Shown here: positions 12,890 to 22,975 of the stretch, one piece after another | Position numbering within the stretch: the stretch's first letter is position 1 | How the letters are laid out: every line of letters begins with the position of its first letter | Source: Triatoma infestans | Taxonomy: Eukaryota > Arthropoda > Insecta > Hemiptera > Reduviidae | NCBI GenBank assembly: GCA_011037195.1 | Contig: JAAEAF010001969.1 | Location: 50,004 to 114,003 of the forward strand | Length of the DNA: 64,000 nt | Reading direction: 5' to 3' | Made by a program: the position numbers and the translations under genes | The notes under the pieces: generated by a model | What the model was told of the DNA's origin: nothing | The model's input: only the letters and a program-made list of their open reading frames with translations | Databases searched by the model: none

Positions 12890-13320
12890 CTTAACATTTA
12901 CGGGAAAAAATTGTTCAGATAAAAGTGCTGAGTCGAAATATGTTGCACTCTGCATTCAAAGTTTAAAGCAAATGTATACAATATAGATGTTAGAACCATA
13001 TTTTGTAAACCGTTTTTCTACAAATTTGGAATTGGAAAAGTGGTACTTTAGTGGAAAGCTTAACAATGCTATACCCCAAGAATCCCACAAAAATCAATTT
13101 TCCGGGGAAAATGTAACAAAACAAAAGTGATAGGCATTTATGTTTGTAGATAGTATATAATGTTTAAAGAAAATCGTTAGAGCTGTTTTTCGTGAAAATC
13201 ACGAAAAACTTTCTGTAAAGTCGCACTTTTGGTTGATGGATTTTGCCATCGTATTAGATGCGTTAATAGTGTCCTAAAAGAAATACCAAGTGGAAGCTGT
13301 CCAACTCAGTAATCTGAAAG
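12890..13320 (-). repeat. Common repeat, minus orientation
   Basis: Reverse-complement landmarks include 'caattttccggggaaaatg', 'gtgataggcatttatg', 'aaagaaaatcgttagagc', 'cgcacttttggttgatgg' and 'aaataccaag'. The outer 5' and terminal blocks are missing. Confidence 0.7.
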
Positions 13321-14920
13321 CCTTAGCAAATCTCAAGATCAGGCCAGTGTAATGGTTTGATGTTTGTAGAAGCTGGTTGTGTAGTACGAGCGGTCTTGTA
13401 TAAAGGGCTTGCAAGTATGTTTGAGGAAAAGATAGAAGTATTAAGAATAATTAAGAGAGTACCACTGGTTTTAAAATAAATATATTATTTTCTAAACAAA
13501 TTTAAGTATTCTACAATATCACACTGAATCTTAGTAAAATGATGTATAACTAGAATAAAGGCAAATATCTATCATTGGCACTGAGCAATTCCTGAAGTGT
13601 TCTGGCTTTGGAAGCGGAATGCGACTTAGTTGTTTGAAGGCTAAGTGCACACTATGTACTCTTTACTCTTAGAAAGCTAATGTTAGACTCTATTCTTTGG
13701 AATTGCTCTCTCTCTCTAGCGGGGGAATTTTCTTATACAAAAGGTTTCTCCTAAAGGGATTTTGTGCCTTTGTTTTTCTATTTGGTATGATCCCAATTTA
13801 CAGTACCTGACACTAAAATATACTCTTTTTGAAGTTAAATTCACAGCACTAAGATAATTATAACATATTAACAAAAATACAATTTTGGATACTATAAAAT
13901 ATTCTAAACTCTAAACTATTATTTTTCAATTTCGTCCTTCCACTACACCAGTTAGAAAGATAATAACCTGACTGGAATAAGCATTCAAGAGCTTGCTATT
14001 AATGAGGAGTCTCAACTTTTTAAAGTTATCCATGAAACTGCAATCAACAAAAGCAATCAACTGTCTGCCCAAAAGTCAGACCAGAGAGTCTAATCAGCGA
14101 TTATATATATCCACACGTAAAAGCGACTCACATCAGCCAATATTACGATTCTACATTACACTTTTCGTTTGGCCTCCGCATTCTTCATTTTACTCTTTAC
14201 ACGTTACAATATAATTTGTGTAAATAGACAAGTATTTAGTCTTCAACCCTACCCTATCCCCTTTACAGAATTTAAAAAACGGGACAACAGAAAAATTTCT
14301 TGGCAATTTAAAACAGAAACCGAATACCATACACGGTGTACATGTACATTTTAAACAGAAGGATATATTATACAAAGTAATAGAACCAATCGCCATCTAA
14401 TTCGCTATAAAAAAGCTGGACTTACTAGTTTCATGAGCAACCGCATCACGGCTTCATAACAGAGCATCCAAGCGTACGACAAAACCAAGCCTTGCACCCT
14501 CTGTTACGGCCACTATAAATTGGCGAATGGGTTTCAGCTTGTAATCATTCACGTACAAGTCGATCCATCTGGTGGACCTATCACCAGATAAACCGACAAG
14601 GAGTCAAGATCTATTGCTATATCAACTTCCTCCTTGAAAAGTAAACCAAGCTAGCCAAATGAGTTAACCATCATTAGAACAAGCAGGATTTTTAACTAGT
14701 CAAATCAATCTTTAAGTGACTCCATTCAATTAATCCTACCATTCTATTGTAAAGTGCAATCGTAACACTTCGCTCGGTAACTCTACCCTCTATAAACTTC
14801 TCTCTTCTAAGTAAATTCGTTAAAATAGAATCTGCGAATTCAGGAATCAGTTTGTGTTTCTTATTCCGTCATTTCACCCATTCAATCACCATTCTACTAC
14901 CATTAACACATACTTTTTTT
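13321..14920. other. Non-genic stretch with one segment repeated at 49.6 kb
   Basis: No gene is seen. The segment at about 14385-14490 shares the words 'ccaatcgcca', 'ggacttactagtttcat' and 'aagcgtacg' in the same order with 49608-49690, so it belongs to a low-copy dispersed repeat of unknown type. Confidence 0.45.
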
Positions 14921-14978
14921 TAGCGTGAATTATGCGTATGTGTTTGTATATATATACATGTGCATATAATTCACGCTA
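14921..14978. repeat. Perfect 13-bp inverted repeat (hairpin)
   Basis: TAGCGTGAATTAT at 14921-14933 is exactly complementary to ATAATTCACGCTA at 14966-14978, with a TA/GT-rich loop of 32 bases. It could be the ends of a tiny deletion derivative of a TIR element; function is unknown. Confidence 0.7.
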
Positions 14979-14984
14979 AAAATT

Positions 14985-15086
14985 TTGTTTTCGTACTCAA
15001 GGATTGCGGAAACTTGTCCATATTTCCGAAGAAAACTTAATTTTGAAAATTCGATACAACTGTAAAACTTTCACGTAAAAGAAAGT
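14985..15086 (-). repeat. Common repeat, 5' end in minus orientation
   Basis: It has 'tttcgtactcaaggattgcg', 'gaaaacttaattttgaaaat' and 'gtaaaagaaagtaaa', followed by an (AT)n run at about 15088-15108. Confidence 0.6.
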
Positions 15087-15109
15087 AAATATATATATAT
15101 ATATATATC

Positions 15110-15907
15110 AACCTGCCTGTATCACTGCATTAGATTACAAAGTTTTCCCCCTCCCTTAAATGATTTGTGTGCTAGAATTCCATGGCCTCCAGTAATGTGG
15201 AATATTAGAATGGAATATCTCAGATATATTATTTAACAAAAGTGGCCGTATACATGTTTCACTTCGTTAAAATATTGATATTTCTATGGAAGTGATTATG
15301 TAAATAATGTATTCAACGGAGAAGGAGCGGTATGGGCAACTTTTGGTCCAGTTGGCGAACAAGCAACTGAAATTAATAATAATAAAAAAAAAAAATATAT
15401 CCGCATCTTTCCGGCTAGCCAAGTTATATGAAGAAAAAGTAATGTAATTCCCCCCTAGAATTACTGAATTGTTGGAACTATAATTTTACGCCAATATCAG
15501 TGAAAATAAATTCCAAACTATCCATGGTCCCAGATCTTGTATTGATTATTACAGCCACCCTGCGGGAATTACATCCTCCAGTTTCCCAGTGTTTGTGTAG
15601 ATGTATAAAGATATACATATATATAACCATATCAACTATAGACCTAAAATTACCAATACACTTTTTGTAATCTATACAATTGTGGTGCAGGTAAATTGAT
15701 AGCGGTAATATTATGAAAATAAGATTATATTTTTTATTCTTTGAATTATAATGTATATTATTCTTTTCAAAAATTTCTTTTTTAATCTTTGTTATTCTAT
15801 AATTTTAAATCAATTAAAGATTGGAATAAGATTGCGTTTTTCATTTTTTAATTTCTCTTTCATAAGAGAGAGAATTGCGATCGCTAAGTTCATTCCATGT
15901 TGATCGA
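15110..15907. other. AT-rich spacer to the LTR
   Basis: No gene is seen. The last 60 bases before the LTR (about 15855-15907) resemble the start of the common repeat (TCTCTTTCATAAGAGAGAG, then 'gcgatcg'), so the LTR element probably inserted into or next to a copy. Confidence 0.4.
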
Positions 15908-16167
15908 AGTTATGGAGTAAGAACCCGTAAAAGACTTTTTAAAAACGTTTATTTTACAATACATACAATAAATGATTAAATATATTGTTTAAGTACTGGC
16001 TATAGCTATACGCAACTGGCTACTACTGTGGACTGTAAGCAACAGAGAACTGTAAGCAACTGAGAACTGTAAGCAACTGACCCCCTGTTGGCAAGTAGGG
16101 GTATATATATACTGTCAGCTTCTGCTGACTCAGCAACGGCTGGTCTCCTGGAGATAGTGCCATAACT
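15908..16167 (-). mobile_element. 3' LTR of an errantivirus-like element
   Basis: On the minus strand the LTR begins AGTTATGG directly after a polypurine tract (GAAGAGGGAGG) and ends CCATAACT, a perfect 8-bp terminal inverted repeat. AGTTA-type starts are known for insect errantiviruses. Inside are a TATA-like run (about 16101-16113), about three copies of a 17-bp unit containing CTGTAAGCAACT (about 16031-16080), and a polyadenylation signal (AATAAA on the minus strand, 15948-15953). Length is 260 bp. The flanking tetranucleotide on the outer side is TCGA; no second LTR was found, so a target duplication cannot be confirmed. Confidence 0.8.
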
Positions 16168-16178
16168 CCTCCCTCTTC
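16168..16178 (-). promoter_or_regulatory. Polypurine tract
   Basis: GAAGAGGGAGG lies immediately upstream of the LTR start, where plus-strand DNA synthesis of an LTR retroelement is primed. The env stop codon overlaps its first bases. Confidence 0.75.
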
Positions 16179-17046
16179 AAGTTTGGAGCTCCTGCGACAA
16201 TTGGCACGAGAGTCCGGAGTAGATTGGGGCTGGTGCTGGCTGTCGAGGCGTAGGTTGTGGTTGGGCTCCATTTGTTGTGCCCCGCTGGGGATTTATCTTC
16301 TTTCTATAGACACAGCAGAAATATAAGAGACACAACAGTAACAGAGCTATTGTAATTGCGACATAGTAGTAGATATGCGCCGAACTGCTAGGTATCTCTT
16401 CCAGACGTTCTAGCGGTTCCATTTTTAAGTTGATTCTGTGTAGGTCCTCGAAAGATACATTCAGGTTGGTATGTGTGAACACTGGTGTAGTAGTTAGTAT
16501 GCTTCTAGCGTCCTTATATACGTGAATAGCTTTGTTGTCTAGTAGGGTTTCACCTTCGGTTAATTTTATAAGACTGGAGTTGGTAAGGAATATTGTGTCA
16601 TTGCGGTTACCTTTGTTCATTATGATTCTATTAGTCCTAAAAGTTAAATAGTAGTCCACAAAAGGGATATACTTAATGAACGATGCACTAGATGTATACA
16701 CAGTCGTACAAGCTAAAAGGTTGGTGTTCGTGATAATTTGGAGAATACAGTCATTCTGGACGCTAGTTTTGTTGTGACAGTACATGGCACTGTTGATTTC
16801 CTCGCAGGTGGCTGTAAATAACTCATCCTTAATTTTTAGGATTAAGGGTGGATGGACGTGAATTGTCATGAGGTGGTTGTCTTTCTTTACAGGATAGGAC
16901 AGAAGGAAGTATGTCTCAAGGGGAGAGGTTTTTAGTGGGATGCTAATAAAGTAGTATATGTATATTATTTTTGGAGGGGTTTCCTCAAAAATAGCTCCGC
17001 TGATTTTCTGTAAACAAGAAGGAGGGTGTATATTTGAAAATCTTTT
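16177..17046 (-). CDS. env: Errantivirus-type envelope glycoprotein, C-terminal part (partial)
   Basis: An open minus-strand frame of 289 codons from the stop at 17047-17049 to its own stop at 16177. The first internal methionine (230 codons) is at 16869, but the frame upstream reads on coherently (for example YFLLSYPVKKDNH), so the protein originally started further out. Counting from that methionine: cysteines at about 22, 31, 41 and 54, four N-glycosylation sequons, one strong membrane segment at about 167-187, then a basic, proline-rich cytoplasmic tail. This matches the membrane-proximal part of insect errantivirus Env and the related baculovirus F-type fusion proteins, ending beside the polypurine tract and LTR as expected. 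The furin site, fusion peptide and N-terminal half are absent, as are gag and pol, so it is a partial endogenous copy. It is nevertheless open, unlike all other retroelement genes here. Confidence 0.8.
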   Translation of the reverse strand, partial: KRFSNIHPPSCLQKISGAIFEETPPKIIYIYYFISIPLKTSPLETYFLLSYPVKKDNHLMTIHVHPPLILKIKDELFTATCEEINSAMYCHNKTSVQNDCILQIITNTNLLACTTVYTSSASFIKYIPFVDYYLTFRTNRIIMNKGNRNDTIFLTNSSLIKLTEGETLLDNKAIHVYKDARSILTTTPVFTHTNLNVSFEDLHRINLKMEPLERLEEIPSSSAHIYYYVAITIALLLLCLLYFCCVYRKKINPQRGTTNGAQPQPTPRQPAPAPIYSGLSCQLSQELQT

Positions 17047-17100
17047 TCAGAAAAAAAAAATTAAGCACAAACAGATGAAAGTATTATGTTAGTAAAAATC
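17010..17100 (-). promoter_or_regulatory. Splice-acceptor-like signal before the env frame
   Basis: On the minus strand, TACTAAC (a perfect branch-point word) is followed about 60-80 bases later by a pyrimidine-rich stretch ending TTGTTTACAG, inside the first codons of the open env frame. Errantivirus env is normally expressed from a spliced RNA, so a genuine acceptor is possible. In AT-rich DNA such words also arise by chance. Confidence 0.3.
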
Positions 17101-17484
17101 ATCATGGTAATCTGAGAATTGCTATTAAAGAAAAGTAGCTTTACAAATGAAATAAATGTTTAAAGATTTAAACTGCAAGTCAGAAACTTAACGTAAGTCT
17201 GGTTCTTATTTTCCAAAGACGTTCGTATAAGAAAATATTGAAAAGATGTGGGCTAATTGAAATATTTAAAATTGAAAACAATACAGAATCATAAACAAAA
17301 AACTTAACTATGCAAACACAATCAATAGCTAAGCTGGTGAAGTTCAACACGAAACAAATTAGGAAGACTAATAAATCGATTGATATCGATAGCAGTTTAT
17401 TGGAGGATGCGGATGAAATTGTCATCATGGGCTCCTCTCCTCTCAACTTGATCACTAAACGATGTTAATGGTCTAGGATATCGA

Positions 17485-17860
17485 GGGTTGCACTAAAAAA
17501 AATGTCTCGCGAGAAACGTTCACACGACTTTCCCTTTGTATGTTATATGCGCATCTAAAATATAATAAAGAAGTCCTAATAATTCGGAAACACCGGTTTT
17601 CAACAAACTCAGTATTTTAGCCATAGATTAAACTCTTATTGGTGCTGTTTTCATGACGCAAAACTGTAAAAACTAAATTCTTTGGTGGAAGTGATACTTT
17701 CGGTATCCCGAAAACCAAATTGGCATGCCCCCTAGTACCACCAAGTTTCCAGCAGCTTTCTGCCAATTTCTAAACACAAAACACGATTTTTTACTCAGGG
17801 GACCTCAAAACATGTATTTCCTTGGAAACTCAATTTTGAAAATTTGGCACGCAGTCCAGG
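17485..17860 (-). repeat. Common repeat, minus orientation
   Basis: It begins with a decayed terminal block (GAGAAACGTTCACACGACTT) and ends with 'ggggacctcaaaacatgt' and 'gaaaactcaattttgaaaat'. The middle is partly lost. Confidence 0.6.
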
Positions 17861-19519
17861 ATTGAGAGGACTTTCAGAAGATGATTTTGAATGATGCAAT
17901 AGACTGGGATTACTGAAGATTTTACGTGAGTTGGTCAATTTTATTGTATCGTGGTGAATCAGTCGTAGATTTAGGAATTTTTCTGGATTATCTAAAGTTT
18001 TTTAATGTTATTGTTACTAGTTAGGCTACAGGCGGAGGAAGCGTAAAATAACATCAGTCTGATGACAACATTGTACAGTGGGATTTTGTTTGTATGGTAA
18101 TTTTTGAGTCGCGTGACGGTAACGGGAAAAGTTGTAGTCTTACATCATTTTTCCAGATTACTTTTAATTTAATATTGTGACAACTTCATTGCTAGTTAAA
18201 CTGTCTGCTTACAATATTATTATTATTATATATAGAGGCGTTCAAATAATAATCACAGGAATACCGAATTGAAGAAATTCCACAAACCAATGAAATTGTA
18301 TATGTCGAAATTTCGTTGAATAAATTGAAAAATATTTACAATAAATAAAAGTAATGGCTAATAATATTTATTTTATATATTATACATGGAATACTAATAT
18401 TGGGAACCTTTCAATGTTTCCTTGAGCCAATGTTAATTCAACGAAATAAGTTTAAATATTTTAAATAGTTTTATTATTAAATGAGGCAAGTTCTTATGAA
18501 TAATCAAATCTAGCGCTGTTACCCTTAATTAAATTCTATTGTTAGCATTTAATATTGTTCTATTCCTACTAACCTTTAAAACAACCGGAATCTTTGTTGA
18601 ATACATTATTATTATTATTATTATTATCATCCTTAAGCTATTGACGGATTCTCTGAAATAATCGTCTGCTAAATTTATATTTAAACTGGGTGACAATTTT
18701 TGTACATGCGCCCAATCACTTTTCTTGGAAATTACGCCAGATAGAAAAAAATCCAAATTATTACCTAACTTAATTTTTTAAAGGATTCCAAATATAAAAT
18801 GAAATGAAATCATTATTGCACATAGAGATACAATCTCATTGCAAGGGTTGACCTTACTAGTTATTACAAAATACAAGGCCTATGATTATATTGTCTTGAG
18901 TAGTAAAAATAAAATTAACAGATAAATAGACAGAAAAACCTCTTGATAAAACGAAAAAAAAATCACTATCATTCATTAGCAAAATAAACTTAATAAAAAA
19001 TAAACTTAATTTAAAAATTGTTGAATATGGATAAAGAAATCCATTGGATGGAGTAAGAAATGTAATGCCTATTTTTTCTGGCGGGCTTACCGTCCAACTA
19101 CCAAATTAAGAGTCTTGGACGGGGGCGGAAGCACCTACTTTACTATTAACATTTCTAAACAATTACAAAATTTAGCAGATATACGCGGGTCTCGAAATGG
19201 GGTCCTCCCATTTACAATTCCATACTCATAACCACTACACTTAGGGTGCTTACTCATAACCACCCTGAATATGGGTTAATATATCAAGCAGTTATCGAAA
19301 TTATTATATTAATAATTATTATATACACACACCAAACTATACATAATATATATGCGCATGTGCGTGTGTGTGCCCTAATTTCTTTAATGCTTTTTTTTGT
19401 TTAGTTACTCATTTAGGAATAAGGAACAAGAATAAGAGATTTCGTAACCAACTATACACATAAAGAGCTACAAATATTATTTAAAGCATTTATTGCGAGT
19501 TATTCTTTTAGTGTTATAT
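17861..19519. other. Non-genic stretch
   Basis: AT-rich with short ATT runs (about 18607-18627) and GT/CA tracts near 19320-19370. No coding motif or TE terminus was recognised. Confidence 0.45.
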
Positions 19520-19735
19520 TGGAGAACGAGTCAGGTTAAGCTCACCTTTAAAGTGCCATTTCCGGATGGTATCTGACCCTATCAGCTTATATAATATATT
19601 GACAAATTTCAGAGTTTGCAAAAATGTCAATTGACCGGAAATGCGACTGTACTGTACTACGACTTGGTATAAAAACTACAGACATACAAACCTGCTACTT
19701 TTAGATTGCAGCAAGAGAGTGTCGTGTGAGTGTTA
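19520..19735 (+). repeat. Common repeat, 3' part
   Basis: It has 'aagtgccatttccgg', 'caattgaccggaaatgcgac' and the terminal block GAGTGTCGTGTGAGTGTTAA near 19715-19735. Confidence 0.65.
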
Positions 19736-20384
19736 ATTAACTAATTTCCCCATTAACCTGACCTTATTATTTTAATGAATAAGAAAAAAATTGACGAATT
19801 CCTGAAGTGCAATATATTTGTCAAAACCGTAGTTGGCCAATGCACAAACTTCCTCCTATACCATACTCCTATATGCAGCAACAAGGTCCACTATGCAGTA
19901 TGCACAATTTGGATTGGTTGGTTACGCCAGCACTGCTACGGGTTTGTCTCCGCTATTAACCCTTGGATCTGGCTACTGCATAGATACCTACTATTGTTCC
20001 TTTTCTCGTTATAATCTCGAACAGTAAGATATAGCTTTATGCAAATACCCCTGGCAACATCTATTTATTACGGTATTGTTATATTAACAATGGATAGTGT
20101 ATATTATGTGACCCACCACTGTTAGCGATACATTTAATATCTAAACTCTAGTTTTTCATTATATTCTGGATCATTAAAGTAAACAATTCAAATAGATAAC
20201 TAGTTACTTACTAGCTTTTCGGAAACTATTGCAATCTTATCGATTAAGTTGAAATTTATTAAAGACTTCAGAAATAATTCTTCAAATTAGAAGTTCAGTT
20301 ATCTTCTGGCTCATTATAATTTTAAATTTATTTACAAATAAACCTAGTATGGATTTTCGTTAAATAACAATGTATTAATTATGG
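19736..20384. other. Non-genic stretch
   Basis: Two overlapping short plus-strand frames (19775-20014 and 19833-20027) have no recognisable motif and mutually exclude each other. Otherwise nothing is seen. Confidence 0.4.
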
Positions 20385-20960
20385 AATTTTCTTTTACTAT
20401 CTCTTACTCCTGCTAGCGGCAGTTAAAATTTTTATCCTTACATAGAGAACCCCTCCAAAACCTCTCAAAACTCAGTTTTTTTTTTGGAAAAAATGCGCAG
20501 TTAACATGACAAGCTTAAAAGAAATCGTTCTGGCCATTTCTGAGAAAAATTTCAAAAAACTTAATGGGTAAAATCCGACTCTTCCAATTTGGAATTCTAC
20601 CAATGCTTCTACAGTAAATCAATATTATATAGCTGGTGGAACCGTATATTATAGTGAAGTGGTACTTTAGAGGAAATGTTAAAGTTACCATTTTCCCAGA
20701 ACATCCCAAAAATCAATTTCTCGGGAAAAATGTAACAAATATAAGTAATAGACATTTATGTGTTTAGGTAGCCATTCGTTGGTTTAAAGAAAATCGTTGA
20801 AGCAGTTTTCCAGAAAATTGTAAAAAAAAAAAATGTATAGAAATGTACAGAAAAAAATGTAAAGTCGCATTTCCAGTTGATGGATTTTGACCGAAACTTT
20901 CGTGTCAGCTGGAATCAACAAATATATAAACTTAAAACGAAATATCAAGTTTGACTTTTT
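20385..20960. repeat. Common repeat, inverted junction of two partial copies
   Basis: A plus-oriented 5' end (TACTATCTCTTACTCCTGC, about 20394-20412) runs briefly and then gives way to a minus-oriented copy (about 20500-20960) with 'gtggtactttagaggaaat', 'caatttctcgggaaaaatg' and 'gcatttccagttgatgg'. Confidence 0.6.
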
Positions 20961-21343
20961 ATGATTTTATACATATTTATATTATACAGAGCCAGACAAT
21001 TACTTCCTGATACAAGGAGTAAGATAAAGTAATAAATAAATAAATAAATAAAGAATTGAAAACACTGTTACTAATAACAGAATATTTAGTAAGGCAGGAG
21101 TTTTTTAATTTGAATAAACATAACAATAATTATTGAATGTCAGAATATTGAGAGTCTGTCAGCAAAATAAGAAACATATGGGGAGGGTTGCATTATGAGT
21201 TCTTAACATTTGGAACACGTCCAAGACAAACAGTATTCCCATAGGTGGTCGATCATTACGGTATATCTAAATGGAGATTTTAAAAATAAAAGAAAGTAAA
21301 AACATTGCTTTCCACAAACATTTCACCTAGAGAAAGTGCCTAA

Positions 21344-21977
21344 AGGATCCCCCACACCGACGCGAAACATTCGCTGCCGCGGCGGACACGGAACCGCAGC
21401 GGAACAATAGTCATGGCGGTCTATGCATGTATTCACACTGGGTGAGGCGGATTCCGCAACTATGGCGGCAGTACAGCGTCGTTCCGCTCCAACGCTGCAT
21501 GCAGAGTTTTTTCCGCTGCCGCTATTGTTCCGCCGCTTGGAATTGTTAAAAAAATGGTGTTTTCCATTTACGAAGTTCTAATTACGTGTTCTATTACGAA
21601 GTTCATTAATTTCATGAATCCATTTCCTTTTCTTTTTACTTCTGAAATAAAAAAGTGGTATTATTATTGTAAGTGGTCTATATATCCACTTACCTGTTTT
21701 TTACACTTTCAGCAAGTGCCAATAATAACAGAGCTTCTTCTTCATCAGAATCAGACGAAGACATTGTAATACGTTAACGATAAATATTATTAAAAAATAA
21801 ATTTTGGTAGAATGTCCAAACACTCACTAAGGAAATCTAGTATGGAAAGATCTAATATTCGCTACCGCGTCGGTGTGGGCAAACTTGTTTCGCTCCCGCG
21901 ACGCCAGGAAATTTTCCGCCGCGGAAAGTTAGCATCCGCCGCGACAGCGAATGTTTCGCGTTGGTGTGGGGGATCCT
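21344..21977 (-). mobile_element. PIF/Harbinger-like MITE with long TIRs
   Basis: The ends are AGGATCCCCCACACCGACG at the left and its near-perfect complement at the right, and the inverted similarity continues for about 45 bp (through 'cgaaacattcgctg' and the CCGC-rich part). The element is flanked by a direct TAA at 21341-21343 and 21978-21980. A 3-bp TWA target duplication with GC-rich TIRs is the hallmark of PIF/Harbinger elements. The interior is 634 bp overall and contains a minus-strand transposase-like start exon (see 21694-21764), so it is a deletion derivative of an autonomous element. The CCGC-rich subterminal parts stand out strongly from the AT-rich surroundings. Confidence 0.82.
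21694..21764 (-). pseudogene. Start exon of a Harbinger-type protein, with splice donor
   Basis: Inside the MITE, on the minus strand, an ATG at 21764 opens a 23-codon acidic frame beginning MSSSDSDEEEALLLLALAE. It runs exactly into a consensus splice donor (CAG/GTAAGT, at 21688-21696). Short acidic, leucine-rich N-termini of this style are common in HARBI1-like transposases; that identity is inferred from style and context, not from catalytic residues, which are absent. The rest of the gene has been deleted. Confidence 0.5.
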
Positions 21978-21994
21978 TAAAAGCTACGTAGCTT

Positions 21995-22236
21995 CTAATG
22001 AGTTTTGTTCTAATTAAACGGCCTAACACCTGAGCCCACTGGTGCACGAAGTCTTCTCACTGCACTGCCGGATGCCGGGCAGTCTTTTCTTTTTAAAAAC
22101 AATACTGTCCATCACCGGTCCGATGAGCTGAATAGGCTCCTAGGGCGAGCAAATCTAAGAACGGCTTGTAAGGATTCGAACTCGGGACCGCCATGTTCCA
22201 AGTCCAGTGCACTTACAGATGACCTAATTTCGCCCC
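21995..22236 (-). repeat. tRNA-derived SINE (copy 1)
   Basis: Read on the minus strand, it opens with a tRNA-like head: an A-box-like TAAGTGCACTGGACT and a B-box GAGTTCGAATCC, correctly spaced for RNA polymerase III. The tail contains CTAGGAGCC, GATGGACAGTATTGT and CCGGCAGTGCA followed by GTGAGAAG. The same words in the same order occur at 45.8 kb and partly at 26.9 kb, which defines a SINE family. The MITE lies immediately beyond its 3' end. Confidence 0.75.
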
Positions 22237-22780
22237 AGTTTTCTGTTGTAATTTTCTGTTATAATTTTCAATGGTATTGTAAACAAAAACAAAATCTATT
22301 CTCGATTCTTGGTCAATAGTTTTATCTTTTTTCCTTTTCTTCTTCTTAGTCTATTCCTCGTTTAGTTTCAGTGTCGAGATTTTACAAGAACAACAGTTCT
22401 TGTTATCTGTCCATGTACTGAATCTCCTCTCCAATGCTATTAAATTTGTCTTCCCGGGAGATTCTTTTTCTTCCTCTTGGGTGCTTTCCTTATATTTCCG
22501 CTCGATGCTGCAGAAATGAAGGATACCATCTTAACTGCTTTTTCTACCAGCTCTTAGAATCTCAATTCTTCAAGAATATCAAACTGTGGTGAACTGGATG
22601 GCTATCTCCTTCTTCTTCTTAGATTATCATTTTATTAGAAATGGGCGAAATTTTGCAAGAAGAGGGCGAAACCCTTTGCTATCCTTTTTCTTAGATACTA
22701 TTCAGTATCTAAGTTTTAACGAGAAAATCGTAGAAAACTGAAAAACTGTTACTACGAGTTTGTAGCCGGTTCTTATTCGA
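22237..22780. other. Non-genic stretch
   Basis: C/T-rich on the plus strand. It may include further decayed sequence of the adjacent minus-strand RT fragment, but no motif can be named. Confidence 0.35.
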
Positions 22781-22785
22781 CACAA

Positions 22786-22975
22786 TTAAGGAGGGGACCA
22801 CGATTCACAACCATAGCTGAGTTTAGGAATAAATTCAGAGTAATGTATATCAATTTTTTTACCTAAAGAAACGTGCTTTTTCCCAAAGGATTTCTTATTT
22901 ATTGCGTTGAATTGTCTACCAGCGAGCGCATTTATATCATCACTTTCTTGTTGCAATGATAACAACTGCAAAGTA
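22786..22975 (-). pseudogene. RT fragment of a non-LTR retrotransposon
   Basis: A 61-codon minus-strand frame carries INALAGRQFNAI and, about 35 residues later, IPKLSYGCESW. That is the conserved region just after the RT palm of RTE-like elements (typically a stretch ending in YGCE-x-W). It has no catalytic motif and no continuation on either side, so it is a short decayed piece. It is similar in kind to the fragments at 40.8, 47.4, 32.6 and 11.2 kb. Confidence 0.5.

Noticed and set aside
17180..17455. 91-codon minus-strand ORF upstream of env, possible N-terminal env or host exon
   Set aside because: Hydrophobic but without furin site, fusion-peptide or gag/pol motifs, and not in a continuous frame with env.
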